Source: a virus
DNA: 33,663 nucleotides
IMG/VR virus record: IMGVR_UViG_3300037882_000973
Coordinates: 1-33,663 of that record
Strand: one strand, 5' to 3'
In this document: in pieces, positions 18,481-24,537 of the stretch
Numbering within the stretch: the first letter of the stretch is position 1
Layout of the letters: each line of letters begins with the position of its first letter
Program-made: the position numbers and the translations under genes
Notes under the pieces: generated by a model
What the model was told of the DNA's origin: nothing
The model's input: the letters and a program-made list of their open reading frames with translations, nothing else
Databases searched by the model: none

Positions 18481-18718
18481 GCACTGTTCTCCCTTGAGAT
18501 GTAGGTTGAAGTTCTGGCGCTCCTCCAGTTATTCCACGTGGGCCAGTCTTTAGTGTGCTAGATAATCCATATTGTAATGTCTGCAGCTTCTTCTTACGCT
18601 CGGATTGCGTCTGCTGTGAAACTTCAGTAGGTAAAACTGTTGGAGGTGGAGGAATAACCGCCGGTGGTGGTGGCGGCGGTGGCGCTGCTGGCATCTTTGG
18701 TTGAGAGAAGAAACACAT
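18473..18718 (-). CDS. proline-rich small protein between terminase and portal (81 aa)
   Basis: 81 residues: MCFFSQPKMPAAPPPPPPPA, further prolines to about residue 30, then a polar, basic second half (SERKKKLQTLQYGLSSTLKT) ending GRTVLG. Short proline-rich proteins occur at this position in several podovirus genomes, function unknown. The Cys2 after Met could be lipid-modified only in a signal context, which is absent here. Likely an extended linker or virion accessory. Confidence 0.7.
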   Translation of the reverse strand: MCFFSQPKMPAAPPPPPPPAVIPPPPTVLPTEVSQQTQSERKKKLQTLQYGLSSTLKTGPRGITGGAPELQPTSQGRTVLG

Positions 18719-18720
18719 AG

Positions 18721-18762
18721 TTAATATCCCCGCTTAACTGGCTTAGTAGGTTTCTTTTTCAT
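18721..18762 (-). CDS. possible 13-residue basic micro-ORF
   Basis: GGAGG lies 6 nt before an ATG at 18762 that opens a 13-codon frame (MKKKPTKPVKRGY) ending in TAA, 2 nt before the next gene's start. The ideal ribosome site has no other gene to serve. The peptide is strongly basic. It may be a real micropeptide or only a translational-coupling leader for the proline-rich gene. Confidence 0.35.
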   Translation of the reverse strand: MKKKPTKPVKRGY

Positions 18763-18781
18763 ATAACCTCCGTATTGTTTC

Positions 18782-18821
18782 CAAAGAAAAAGAGACACCC
18801 GCACGGCCGCGAATGTCTCTT
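18782..18821 (-). terminator. intrinsic terminator between large terminase and portal operon
   Basis: On the minus strand AAGAGACA (18821-18814) pairs with TGTCTCTT (18797-18790) around a GC-rich 16-nt loop, followed by TTTTCTTT. It ends the transcript of candidate RNA C and any read-through from the terminase gene. Confidence 0.75.
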
Positions 18822-18867
18822 ATTTATTCTCTGGGGTTAGGGGATCAATCCTAACCTATAAATCCTT
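18782..18867 (-). ncRNA. candidate small RNA / attenuator leader C
   Basis: A promoter at 18874-18901 would start an RNA of about 85 nt beginning near AUUAAGG and ending at the terminator 18782-18821. Its centre folds as GGUUAGG/CCUAACC (18856-18850 with 18841-18835). The RNA begins near GGGAU and contains AUCCC, a layout shared with RNAs A and B. It could be a free small RNA or an attenuated leader of the portal operon. No known family is recognised. Confidence 0.4.
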
Positions 18868-18873
18868 AATCCC

Positions 18874-18901
18874 AAATTAAGCCTAAATTAATATTTTGCA
18901 A
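18874..18901 (-). promoter_or_regulatory. candidate sigma70 promoter for RNA C / portal operon
   Basis: Minus strand: TTGCAA (18901-18896), 16-bp spacer, TAATTT (18879-18874). It lies just beyond the large terminase stop in AT-rich DNA. The match is moderate. Confidence 0.4.
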
Positions 18902-18913
18902 TATTTATTTTGA

Positions 18914-20521
18914 TTATTTTCGCATGATATCCTTCCAGTCACCTGAGCCAGTCGTAATAGGTTCTCTGTAAATATTGCTATCCTGTGGCTTGCGATTCAA
19001 AGGATCATAGTCCTGATCTGATACAACAGTCGGTATCGCTAACGGCACGGTTTGTGTCACCATTGGAAATACGGCTTTTAAATCCTCATCCGTTATGCGC
19101 GCTATGCAATCGAGCATATCATCATGAGCGCTGACCGGGAAATCACAATACTCTTCATCAATCAATACTTTTATAAAATCTACAGTCTTACCATCAACAC
19201 TATTAAACAATAACCGTGCAGGTGTATAAAACCGATGCTGTTCAAATATTGGAACTAACCGGCGTATGCGATCATTCTTAGGCATTGCGCCACCAAGCGG
19301 TGTTATTTCAAATCTATATCCTTCTTGCTCTTGAACATATTTAATATGCTCAATATCAGAATCCTTCCCGTATTTCTCATAACCAACAACACTAGGACGC
19401 CACTTACGATGAAATCCCATCAACGCCGTTGCCCTCTGTGTTAAATTTAAACGGTCACGAATCCCATCAACTAAATAATAATTCTTATCAGGAGCCAGTC
19501 CAATCACTACCATAACTGTGTAATCAGATGTTTTCTTCTTTTCTCCGGCGGGGTCAACTAATAGGTAGAAATTCCATCCTTCATAGTTTTTTAGTACGTG
19601 GTATGTCATTAACCAATCGACTTTGAAACCCATGAGTTTATCAGCGACTGGATTCTGAAGCATTTGGCAACCGTATACGTATTCGGCCATGTCTGTGCGC
19701 TTCTTAAGTAACGCTTCTTTAGACATTAATATTGATTTCCCCTCAACAGCAAGATCATCACGACCCTTATCTGTTGGATAATAATATCTTGGTTTAGCTG
19801 TACCACGTTCAATAATCGTTCTATATGTGTCGTTGGCATGATAACGTGTTCCGGTGAATCTTACCTTGCATGGCCTATTACCTTTACGACCTTGAAGATT
19901 ATAAGAAATCCCAATAGCCTCTGTCGTCTTTGCAATCATCTCGGGCGATGTCACAGACTCACGGACAACAACGTCATCATAGGACATGATCGAGAAGTGA
20001 GAAGCCGTAGGCTGGCCATCAACTAATCCCCACGCTTCAAACGTAGCCTCTTTAGGATTTGTCTTGCGCTTTAATATAATTCCACCATCTAAAGACCATC
20101 GCGGTGATTCTTTCCTTGGGTCTTGATATAAAATGTCAGGGAATAAATCTTTTAAGAATTTGTTATTTTCTAACTCAGAGGATATTTGAAAAAGGAATTT
20201 CTTAGCGATAGGACGCGTGTGGCTAAATATGCCTACCGTTTCTTCAGGGTCATTAAGAACATCTTGAACATTCTTACCAAATGTTATGATTGTTGATTTA
20301 TAAGCTTCACGAAACCAAAGATCAATGTGTCCATCAGGACTAGCTTCAACTTCTCGACATCTTTCGTATAGCCAAGGATGGTTTATGTCGGGTCTCTTAA
20401 AGCCTATCGTCAATAAAAAGAATAAATCAGTAAGGCACAATTCCTTCATCGCCTTAGTATCATCATCTTTTAATATTTTGAAATATAGTTCGTTTGACTG
20501 GTCGCGGGTGAGTTTAGCCAT
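18914..20521 (-). CDS. terL: terminase large subunit
   Basis: 535 residues. The ATPase domain has a variant Walker A (REAYKST, residues 71-77) and Walker B FSIMSYDDV (177-185). The RNase H-like nuclease domain has LLVDPAG (Asp323), GYEKYG (Glu382) and SAHDDMLD (Asp467/468), the three acidic positions that bind metal. The motor drives DNA into the procapsid through the portal encoded downstream. It overlaps the small subunit gene by 8 nt. The length is typical of podovirus large terminases, and no key residue is missing. Confidence 0.93.
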   Translation of the reverse strand: MAKLTRDQSNELYFKILKDDDTKAMKELCLTDLFFLLTIGFKRPDINHPWLYERCREVEASPDGHIDLWFREAYKSTIITFGKNVQDVLNDPEETVGIFSHTRPIAKKFLFQISSELENNKFLKDLFPDILYQDPRKESPRWSLDGGIILKRKTNPKEATFEAWGLVDGQPTASHFSIMSYDDVVVRESVTSPEMIAKTTEAIGISYNLQGRKGNRPCKVRFTGTRYHANDTYRTIIERGTAKPRYYYPTDKGRDDLAVEGKSILMSKEALLKKRTDMAEYVYGCQMLQNPVADKLMGFKVDWLMTYHVLKNYEGWNFYLLVDPAGEKKKTSDYTVMVVIGLAPDKNYYLVDGIRDRLNLTQRATALMGFHRKWRPSVVGYEKYGKDSDIEHIKYVQEQEGYRFEITPLGGAMPKNDRIRRLVPIFEQHRFYTPARLLFNSVDGKTVDFIKVLIDEEYCDFPVSAHDDMLDCIARITDEDLKAVFPMVTQTVPLAIPTVVSDQDYDPLNRKPQDSNIYREPITTGSGDWKDIMRK

Positions 20522-20891
20522 TCTTTATACGTTCAGCTTCGATCGTGGTTATCGTGGCATGGGTTATCTGTCTAATACGTTCTTCAAGGTCTATAGGGTC
20601 AACCTTAATCTTATTAGTCTCCGGTGCTTCAATAGGCACAACAATTGGCGTTAATTCTTTTAAATCACTAAAGAACTTAGCCGCCATCTCAGCGCCCCAC
20701 TGTTGACGTACAGTGTCAGGTTTTTCGACGATATCATATTGACCATGTTCATTTGGCTTATCACTCTTGCCAAACTTAGTCGCCACCAAAGCGTCAGCAA
20801 TTACACGCATATATTTATGACGCGTAACACCAGCTTTTTTTAATGCAGCTTCTTTTTGAGTCACGTTATTAATTTTGTCGATGTCGTCCAT
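20514..20891 (-). CDS. terS: terminase small subunit
   Basis: 125 residues directly before terL. The N-terminal helices (NNVTQKEAALKKAGVTRHKYMRVIADAL) have helix-turn-helix spacing. The middle (VEKPDTVRQQWGAEMAAKFFSDL) and C-terminal helices fit an oligomerising DNA-recognition subunit. The assignment relies on position and fold, since small terminases vary widely. No Shine-Dalgarno is visible before the ATG: a candidate promoter's -10 box ends 6 nt upstream, so the mRNA may be leaderless or nearly so. Confidence 0.75.
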   Translation of the reverse strand: MDDIDKINNVTQKEAALKKAGVTRHKYMRVIADALVATKFGKSDKPNEHGQYDIVEKPDTVRQQWGAEMAAKFFSDLKELTPIVVPIEAPETNKIKVDPIDLEERIRQITHATITTIEAERIKNG

Positions 20892-20897
20892 ATAGTT

Positions 20898-20926
20898 GTA
20901 TTAGCACTGATTTCTAATTTCTGCAA
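20898..20926 (-). promoter_or_regulatory. candidate promoter for the terminase/virion operon
   Basis: Minus strand: TTGCAG (20926-20921), 17-bp spacer, TAATAC (20903-20898), then 6 nt to the terS ATG. Transcription would begin at or next to the start codon. Confidence 0.45.
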
Positions 20927-20960
20927 TGTTTAATTATTTTTTTTAATCCCGCATATTTTC

Positions 20961-20989
20961 TTGACAAACATATAACATTATGTTATATT
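20961..20989 (+). promoter_or_regulatory. strong promoter with overlapping palindromic operator for the pilin operon
   Basis: TTGACA (20961-20966), a 17-bp spacer and TATATT (20984-20989). The perfect palindrome ATATAACATTATGTTATAT (20970-20988: 9-bp arms, one central base) fills the spacer and -10 box, so a dimeric repressor bound there would block RNA polymerase. The start site falls at about 20996. Confidence 0.8.
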
Positions 20990-20997
20990 ATGTTTAG

Positions 20998-21015
20998 ATC
21001 AGCAATCGGGCTGGT
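20998..21015 (+). promoter_or_regulatory. 5'-terminal mRNA hairpin, shared with 27110-27127
   Basis: ATCAGC and GCTGGT pair (one G-U) around AATCGG, starting within about 2 nt of the predicted transcript start. The same 5' arm and AATC loop start recur behind the promoter at 27074. 5'-terminal stems are known to protect mRNAs from decay, as in ompA; a protein-binding role is also possible. Confidence 0.5.
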
Positions 21016-21033
21016 TAAAACGGGGAGAAAAAA

Positions 21034-21258
21034 ATGATATATAAATTACCGGATGGATATATAGAGATTAGAGACTCAGGCAATACGTATTGCGGACGAA
21101 TAGCCCATAATATTAGGCACAAAGCCTCTCAAGTGCATAGAGATTGCAAGAAAGATATGTCTGAGATATTCCAACGAAACGTTGAGATTGATTATAACAA
21201 AACATTACTCTATATATTGAAAGAATTTATAAAGGAGATGCAAAATGAAAAAAAATAA
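21034..21258 (+). CDS. small hypothetical protein, first gene of the pilin operon (74 aa)
   Basis: 74 residues: MIYKLPDGYIEIRDSGNTYC, then GRIAHNIRHKASQVHRDCKK and an amphipathic C-terminal helix (YNKTLLYILKEFIKEMQNEKK). GGGGAG lies upstream of the ATG. No family is recognised. It is cotranscribed with, and overlaps by 14 nt, the prepilin-like gene, so the two proteins are made together. It has no membrane segment or signal. Confidence 0.65.
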   Translation: MIYKLPDGYIEIRDSGNTYCGRIAHNIRHKASQVHRDCKKDMSEIFQRNVEIDYNKTLLYILKEFIKEMQNEKK

Positions 21259-21646
21259 CCGAGGACTAAGTCTCACAGAAATAACAGTTGTACTGATAAT
21301 TATAGGGATACTGGCTGTAATATCCGTACCTGTTTTTGCCAATATCGACAGGGGCAAGGCAATCCCTGCGTTGTCCAAGATGAGGATGATTAAGGACGAT
21401 ATTATTATGTGCCTTACGGAGGGCGGGCAGTGTGACCAGTGGGGGCATTGGGTGGAGGCGGATGGGATTAAGCACTGGGTTGGGATTAGCTCTCCTGAAC
21501 CTGTGGATGGGCATTTTGACTACACGTATATTTTGGTAGGCGACGAGTATACGATTGTGGCCAACCTCAAAGATAGGCCAGCGGATAAATTAGTGTTAAC
21601 CACCTCAGGCTGTGATGGGTTTGGGGTGTTCCAAGGAGGGTGTTAA
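21245..21646 (+). CDS. type IV prepilin-like protein (pseudopilin)
   Basis: 133 residues. The N-terminus MKKNNRGLSLTEITVVLIII is a textbook prepilin: a short basic leader, Gly7 as the prepilin peptidase site, then +1 Leu, Glu at +5 (Glu12) and an uninterrupted hydrophobic helix to about residue 31. The rest is a globular head with Cys56, Cys63, Cys123 and Cys133; the last two could form the C-terminal disulphide loop typical of pilins. The second half is visibly richer in G than the surrounding DNA (21410-21560), suggesting recent capture. AGGAG precedes the start. A host peptidase would have to process it; it could join or poison host type IV pili or type II secretion pseudopili. Confidence 0.88.
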   Translation: MKKNNRGLSLTEITVVLIIIGILAVISVPVFANIDRGKAIPALSKMRMIKDDIIMCLTEGGQCDQWGHWVEADGIKHWVGISSPEPVDGHFDYTYILVGDEYTIVANLKDRPADKLVLTTSGCDGFGVFQGGC

Positions 21647-21687
21647 TAACCAATCCTACCCAATAGAAAGCGCTTCCTTTTGAACGA

Positions 21688-21715
21688 TTGACGATTAAAC
21701 CATAAACTATATACA
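21688..21715 (+). promoter_or_regulatory. candidate internal promoter
   Basis: TTGACG (21688-21693), 16-bp spacer, TATACA (21710-21715), about 20 nt before the next ATG. It lies in the 89-bp gap after the prepilin-like gene. Confidence 0.45.
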
Positions 21716-21735
21716 CCTAAAAGAAAGAGGCTAAA

Positions 21736-21918
21736 ATGAACCCTAAAAACGGAAAACTAGAAGGACGAAAAGGTATCGCTACAATTACCACCACAGACAA
21801 GGCTAATCTTGCTAAGGCGCGAGAGGCTCATATATTAGCCAAATTAAGCGGATTGACCCAAGAAGACATCTATATGCTTGGCTGTGACCATGTATTACGT
21901 GCCGCTAAATCTCCCTAA
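21736..21918 (+). CDS. small hypothetical protein (60 aa)
   Basis: 60 residues: MNPKNGKLEGRKGIATITTT, a helix DKANLAKAREAHILAKLSG, then LTQEDIYMLGCDHVLRAAKS. GAAAGAGG precedes the ATG. The helical second half resembles small regulatory or adaptor proteins but no family is recognised. It ends inside the last 14 nt of an opposing gene, so the plus and minus transcripts converge here. Confidence 0.6.
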   Translation: MNPKNGKLEGRKGIATITTTDKANLAKAREAHILAKLSGLTQEDIYMLGCDHVLRAAKSP

Positions 21919-22057
21919 CAATCTCTTCGCTACTCATTACATAACCATGTTTATCGTCCAATATTAACGGCGATGGCTTGGTTATGTAATGCGGCACACA
22001 ATACACCAGATCTCCCCATATGCACCAATACCAGTACGCTGCGGTCCCCTTAATCAT
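21905..22057 (-). CDS. small hypothetical protein (50 aa)
   Basis: ATG at 22057 with GAGG 7 nt upstream, overlapping the previous gene by 8 nt. The protein MIKGTAAYWYWCIWGDLVYC continues VPHYITKPSPLILDDKHGYV and ends MSSEEIVREI. Its N-terminus is rich in Trp/Tyr and the middle is a short beta-turn region. Part of its sequence is the 13-bp inverted repeat at 21935-21991. Function unknown. Confidence 0.55.
   Translation of the reverse strand: MIKGTAAYWYWCIWGDLVYCVPHYITKPSPLILDDKHGYVMSSEEIVREI
21935..21991. repeat. 13-bp perfect inverted repeat at the convergent junction
   Basis: CATTACATAACCA (21935-21947) and TGGTTATGTAATG (21979-21991) with 31 bp between. It lies inside the last gene of the replication transcript, next to the end of the opposing transcript. 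It could fold in RNA of either strand. There is no T-run, so it is not a simple terminator. Confidence 0.7.
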
Positions 22058-22178
22058 ATTTATCCTCTCTTTCTTTCAATAGGGTTAATACCTCATCTAA
22101 ATCACTAACCTTAACCGTTCCATCAATACTATTCATCATGAGAATTATTAATAGCTCGCGGGCTTTTTCAACACTCAT
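22050..22178 (-). CDS. small hypothetical protein (42 aa)
   Basis: ATG at 22178 with AAGGA upstream. The 42-residue protein starts MSVEKARELLIILMMNSIDG and ends VSDLDEVLTLLKEREDKYD: two short amphipathic helices separated by a turn. It is the first gene downstream of the iteron region, and its stop overlaps the next start. No family is recognised. Confidence 0.55.
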   Translation of the reverse strand: MSVEKARELLIILMMNSIDGTVKVSDLDEVLTLLKEREDKYD

Positions 22179-22195
22179 TTTATATCCTTTTTTTC

Positions 22196-22450
22196 TGTTA
22201 CATGTTACAGCCTGTTACAAAAGCGTTGTAACATCGCAACCCTTTTATTACCAAGGCTTTCCATAATAATAATAATAATGTTACAGAAATATATATATAT
22301 AAAGGGCTGTATTGTCATATGTAGGTATTTCCTCAATTGTACCTTTATATATGTTTTTTTTCTGTAACATGTAACATGTTGTAAACCGTTGGTATATAAT
22401 ACCCAAATTTTGAAATTCTGTTACAGGGCCTTGTAACATGAGCCGTAACA
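22196..22450. repeat. TGTTACA/TGTAACA iteron array, candidate replication origin
   Basis: A 275-bp gene-free stretch (22179-22453) holds at least nine exact copies of a 7-mer. Forward TGTTACA: 22196, 22203, 22213, 22279, 22419. Reverse TGTAACA: 22227, 22363, 22370, 22432. A CGTAACA variant lies at 22444. Two copies are back to back in forward (22196-22209) and two in reverse orientation (22363-22376), and two pairs face each other. Between them is very AT-rich DNA with an ATA-repeat run (22264-22278) and an AT run near 22290-22301, suited to unwinding. It lies immediately beside the D5-like ATPase gene. This is the expected build of an iteron origin; no initiator binding is shown. Confidence 0.7.
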
Positions 22451-22453
22451 GCC

Positions 22454-24148
22454 TTATTCAGCCCACATTTCGTTTAAAATTTCTTGTTTTTTAGGTATTT
22501 CTAAGACCAGAGATAAAGGTATTGTAACAGCTCTTTTTACCCCTGCAGAATTGTTATCGAAACGGACAGAAGTCTTAATTGCTCCTTTTAAACGGAGCAA
22601 AGTTTCAGTGCAAGGATAGTTCCAGTGAGTGTCTTTAATGGCTAATTTAATAAATTCAGATTGGTTGGCAATGGCAATGGTATCTTCTATTAAGCGGAAA
22701 CCGTTTCTGCGTAGAATATTATTAGAATCTTGGATTGATAGTTTGCTTGAAGTATTATACATACCATAAGCAGTTGCGATAAGTTCACGAATAGTACGAG
22801 AGACCCTATTATGATCGTCTAAAGTATAGTCCCTGGCTGAGTCCATAATATGATTTAAGAGGTCTTCGGAATGGCTTGCTGCGGCAATTTCCTTTTGTTC
22901 ATTCCACTCATGGGATTCTAGCCACTCAATAGCGTATTGAGGCGTTATGGCTTCATCGTGCGTCAAAGCGTAAACACCTGCCAACATCATAGACATTTGA
23001 TCGGATACACGGCGATTTCCGAAAACAGCTTCGCCATTATCCATAAATATACGCTGATTTTCTCTTATAATAGGAAGCATCTTTAGCCCCCTGGCTAGGA
23101 GTCCGGCCGCATAGGAGGGTGTTAAGAATTCGGAAAATGATAGAATTGCTTTGAATTTAGCTAAATTATCGGTTTCGAATGGCTTAAGGCGCAATATAGT
23201 GAAGCGTTGTTTGTCAGCTTCTTCCTTAATAGGAAGATCGATTGAGGATAAGGCGAAGCAAGAGCGTACATAGTATGAGTTTGCACCGCTTTGGCCAGCC
23301 GTTCCTTTAACAATTGGAGCGCCCTCTGGCGTTGAGGCTTGGCGGGCAAGAGAAATGATTGACTGTAGCCTTGCTCTTGACACAGGATCATTCGGCTCTG
23401 ATTCATCGAATATGATAGGGCGGGCATCGTTGTCTAAGAGTTGACGTATGCCTGCTTCTGTTGAGCTGCCTTGCACATTAAGAGGGATATCGCCAAGTAC
23501 CTTTGGGATAAGAGTATTAGTAACGTACGATTTTCCACTCCCAGCAGCGCCAAGCAAATATATATGAGAACGCCACAACATAGCACCACATAAAGGAGCT
23601 GTAAATAACCAACCTGCAAATAACATACCTATCTTGCTATCCTCCCAAGAAAGCATCTCGCATAATTTTATTAATTTAATAGATTCGTTTCGCTTTAAAG
23701 GGGATTCAAAAGTTAATGATAAGTCGTGCCTGATAGGATAAACAAAATTGGATCTGAAATCTTTAACACTTACATAAGTATCGCCAGTAAGAATTTTTGT
23801 GCCTAAATGAAATATGGGTTTACCATCATCTATCCAAGCTCCGCAACCACGGATTTTTTTGTCATTGAATATACCTCTAATTTCAGAGGCTCTCAGGATA
23901 AGCTCTGCAGCGCACTCTACGATATTCTGCACAGTTTTTGTATCAGCATCACCTAAGAATGAGGACCACCAAGAAAGAGGGGCAAGGCGTCTGATCTCGC
24001 CTTTAGGTATTTCGCTGGAACCAAAAGATATAAAATCTCCAGTCCTATTAATATAAGCATAAATACGCCCGTCGTAATTCCCAAGAATGGTGAACTCTTT
24101 ATTATCTAGGACGGTATTTATTTGCTGGTTTTTAACTTCAATATTCAT
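22454..24148 (-). CDS. D5/DUF927-like P-loop ATPase, probable replicative helicase or initiator
   Basis: 564 residues. Walker A GAAGSGKS (200-207) follows strand HIYLL. Walker B RPIIFDESE is at 243-251, a sensor-like strand SCFALSSI at about 296-303, and a candidate arginine finger in DKQRFTILRL (312-321). The N-terminal 190 residues lack a recognisable primase motif. The C-terminal part (440-564) has helical and winged-helix-like character. The layout fits superfamily 3/D5-type or DUF927-type ATPases that melt phage origins. The gene ends beside the iteron array and is driven by its own promoter and leader (24149-24341). Primase activity is not evident. Confidence 0.8.
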   Translation of the reverse strand: MNIEVKNQQINTVLDNKEFTILGNYDGRIYAYINRTGDFISFGSSEIPKGEIRRLAPLSWWSSFLGDADTKTVQNIVECAAELILRASEIRGIFNDKKIRGCGAWIDDGKPIFHLGTKILTGDTYVSVKDFRSNFVYPIRHDLSLTFESPLKRNESIKLIKLCEMLSWEDSKIGMLFAGWLFTAPLCGAMLWRSHIYLLGAAGSGKSYVTNTLIPKVLGDIPLNVQGSSTEAGIRQLLDNDARPIIFDESEPNDPVSRARLQSIISLARQASTPEGAPIVKGTAGQSGANSYYVRSCFALSSIDLPIKEEADKQRFTILRLKPFETDNLAKFKAILSFSEFLTPSYAAGLLARGLKMLPIIRENQRIFMDNGEAVFGNRRVSDQMSMMLAGVYALTHDEAITPQYAIEWLESHEWNEQKEIAAASHSEDLLNHIMDSARDYTLDDHNRVSRTIRELIATAYGMYNTSSKLSIQDSNNILRRNGFRLIEDTIAIANQSEFIKLAIKDTHWNYPCTETLLRLKGAIKTSVRFDNNSAGVKRAVTIPLSLVLEIPKKQEILNEMWAE

Positions 24149-24216
24149 ATACTCCCAATAAATACTAAACCCCGCTTCCTTTAGGGATAAAGCGTTCTAG
24201 GGGAACGCAAGCGGGG
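24149..24216 (-). promoter_or_regulatory. structured 5' leader B of the ATPase gene
   Basis: Minus-strand RNA: CCCCGCUU (24216-24209) pairs with AAGCGGGG (24177-24170). Inside it GCGUU/AACGC forms a hairpin whose whole 7-nt loop, CCCCUAG (24203-24197), is complementary to CUAGGGG (24299-24293) at the start of RNA B. UUUAUCCC follows. GGGAG lies about 4 nt before the ATG. Confidence 0.55.
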
Positions 24217-24218
24217 CG

Positions 24219-24252
24219 AAAATAAAAAGGCCGTCAACGAATTGTCAACGGC
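24219..24252 (-). terminator. intrinsic terminator B between helicase and ATPase genes
   Basis: Minus strand: GCCGT/ACGGC stem (24252-24248 with 24234-24230) around TGACAATTCGTTG, followed by CTTTTTATTTT. It is downstream of a promoter at 24313-24341, so it would end a short RNA or attenuate the ATPase transcript. Confidence 0.7.
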
Positions 24253-24306
24253 TATGTTAGTGTCTGTATTTTTATTTGACTGCATTACCTATCCCCTAGT
24301 TAAGTA
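24219..24306 (-). ncRNA. candidate small RNA / attenuator B
   Basis: The promoter at 24341-24313 predicts a start near 24306. The RNA of about 85 nt begins with ACUAGGGGAUAGG and ends in terminator B. Its 5' CUAGGGG matches the apical loop in the downstream leader, and its GGGAUA matches UAUCCC in the same leader. It may act in trans on that leader or fold with it in read-through transcripts. Confidence 0.45.
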
Positions 24307-24312
24307 ATACGA

Positions 24313-24341
24313 ATTATACCAAGGTATAATTGACGAATCAA
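24313..24341 (-). promoter_or_regulatory. promoter B with overlapping palindrome
   Basis: Minus strand: TTGATT (24341-24336), 17-bp spacer, consensus TATAAT (24318-24313). The spacer and -10 form the palindrome AATTATACC-TT-GGTATAATT (24312-24331, 9-bp arms), a likely operator for a dimeric repressor. Confidence 0.7.
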
Positions 24342-24348
24342 ATAAAAA

Positions 24349-24537
24349 TTAAACTATTTTTTGCAGGAGCAGAATTTTTTTAATGATTTTGCGGTTTTCT
24401 TCCATATTGCGTTCTGCTAATCGGAGTTTCTGTTTGTCTGTTAGACGTAGAGAAATTTGACTTGCCATAGGAATGTTGGGCCAAGTTAAAGGATCGTTAG
24501 GATTAGACTTGCGTATGTAGTGCGTTATTGTTTTCAT
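24349..24537 (-). CDS. small basic protein, possible ribbon-helix-helix regulator (62 aa)
   Basis: The ATG at 24537 lies inside the helicase 3' end (35-nt overlap). A longer in-frame form from 24708 is rejected because it would run through helicase coding sequence. The protein reads MKTITHYIRKSNPNDPLTWP, then MASQISLRLTDKQKLRLAER and a lysine-rich C-terminal helix. The short SQISLRLT strand followed by two helices is compatible with a ribbon-helix-helix DNA-binding fold. The promoter B palindrome lies just downstream of its stop, so it may be the repressor of that site. This is inference from position. Confidence 0.55.
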   Translation of the reverse strand: MKTITHYIRKSNPNDPLTWPNIPMASQISLRLTDKQKLRLAERNMEENRKIIKKILLLQKIV

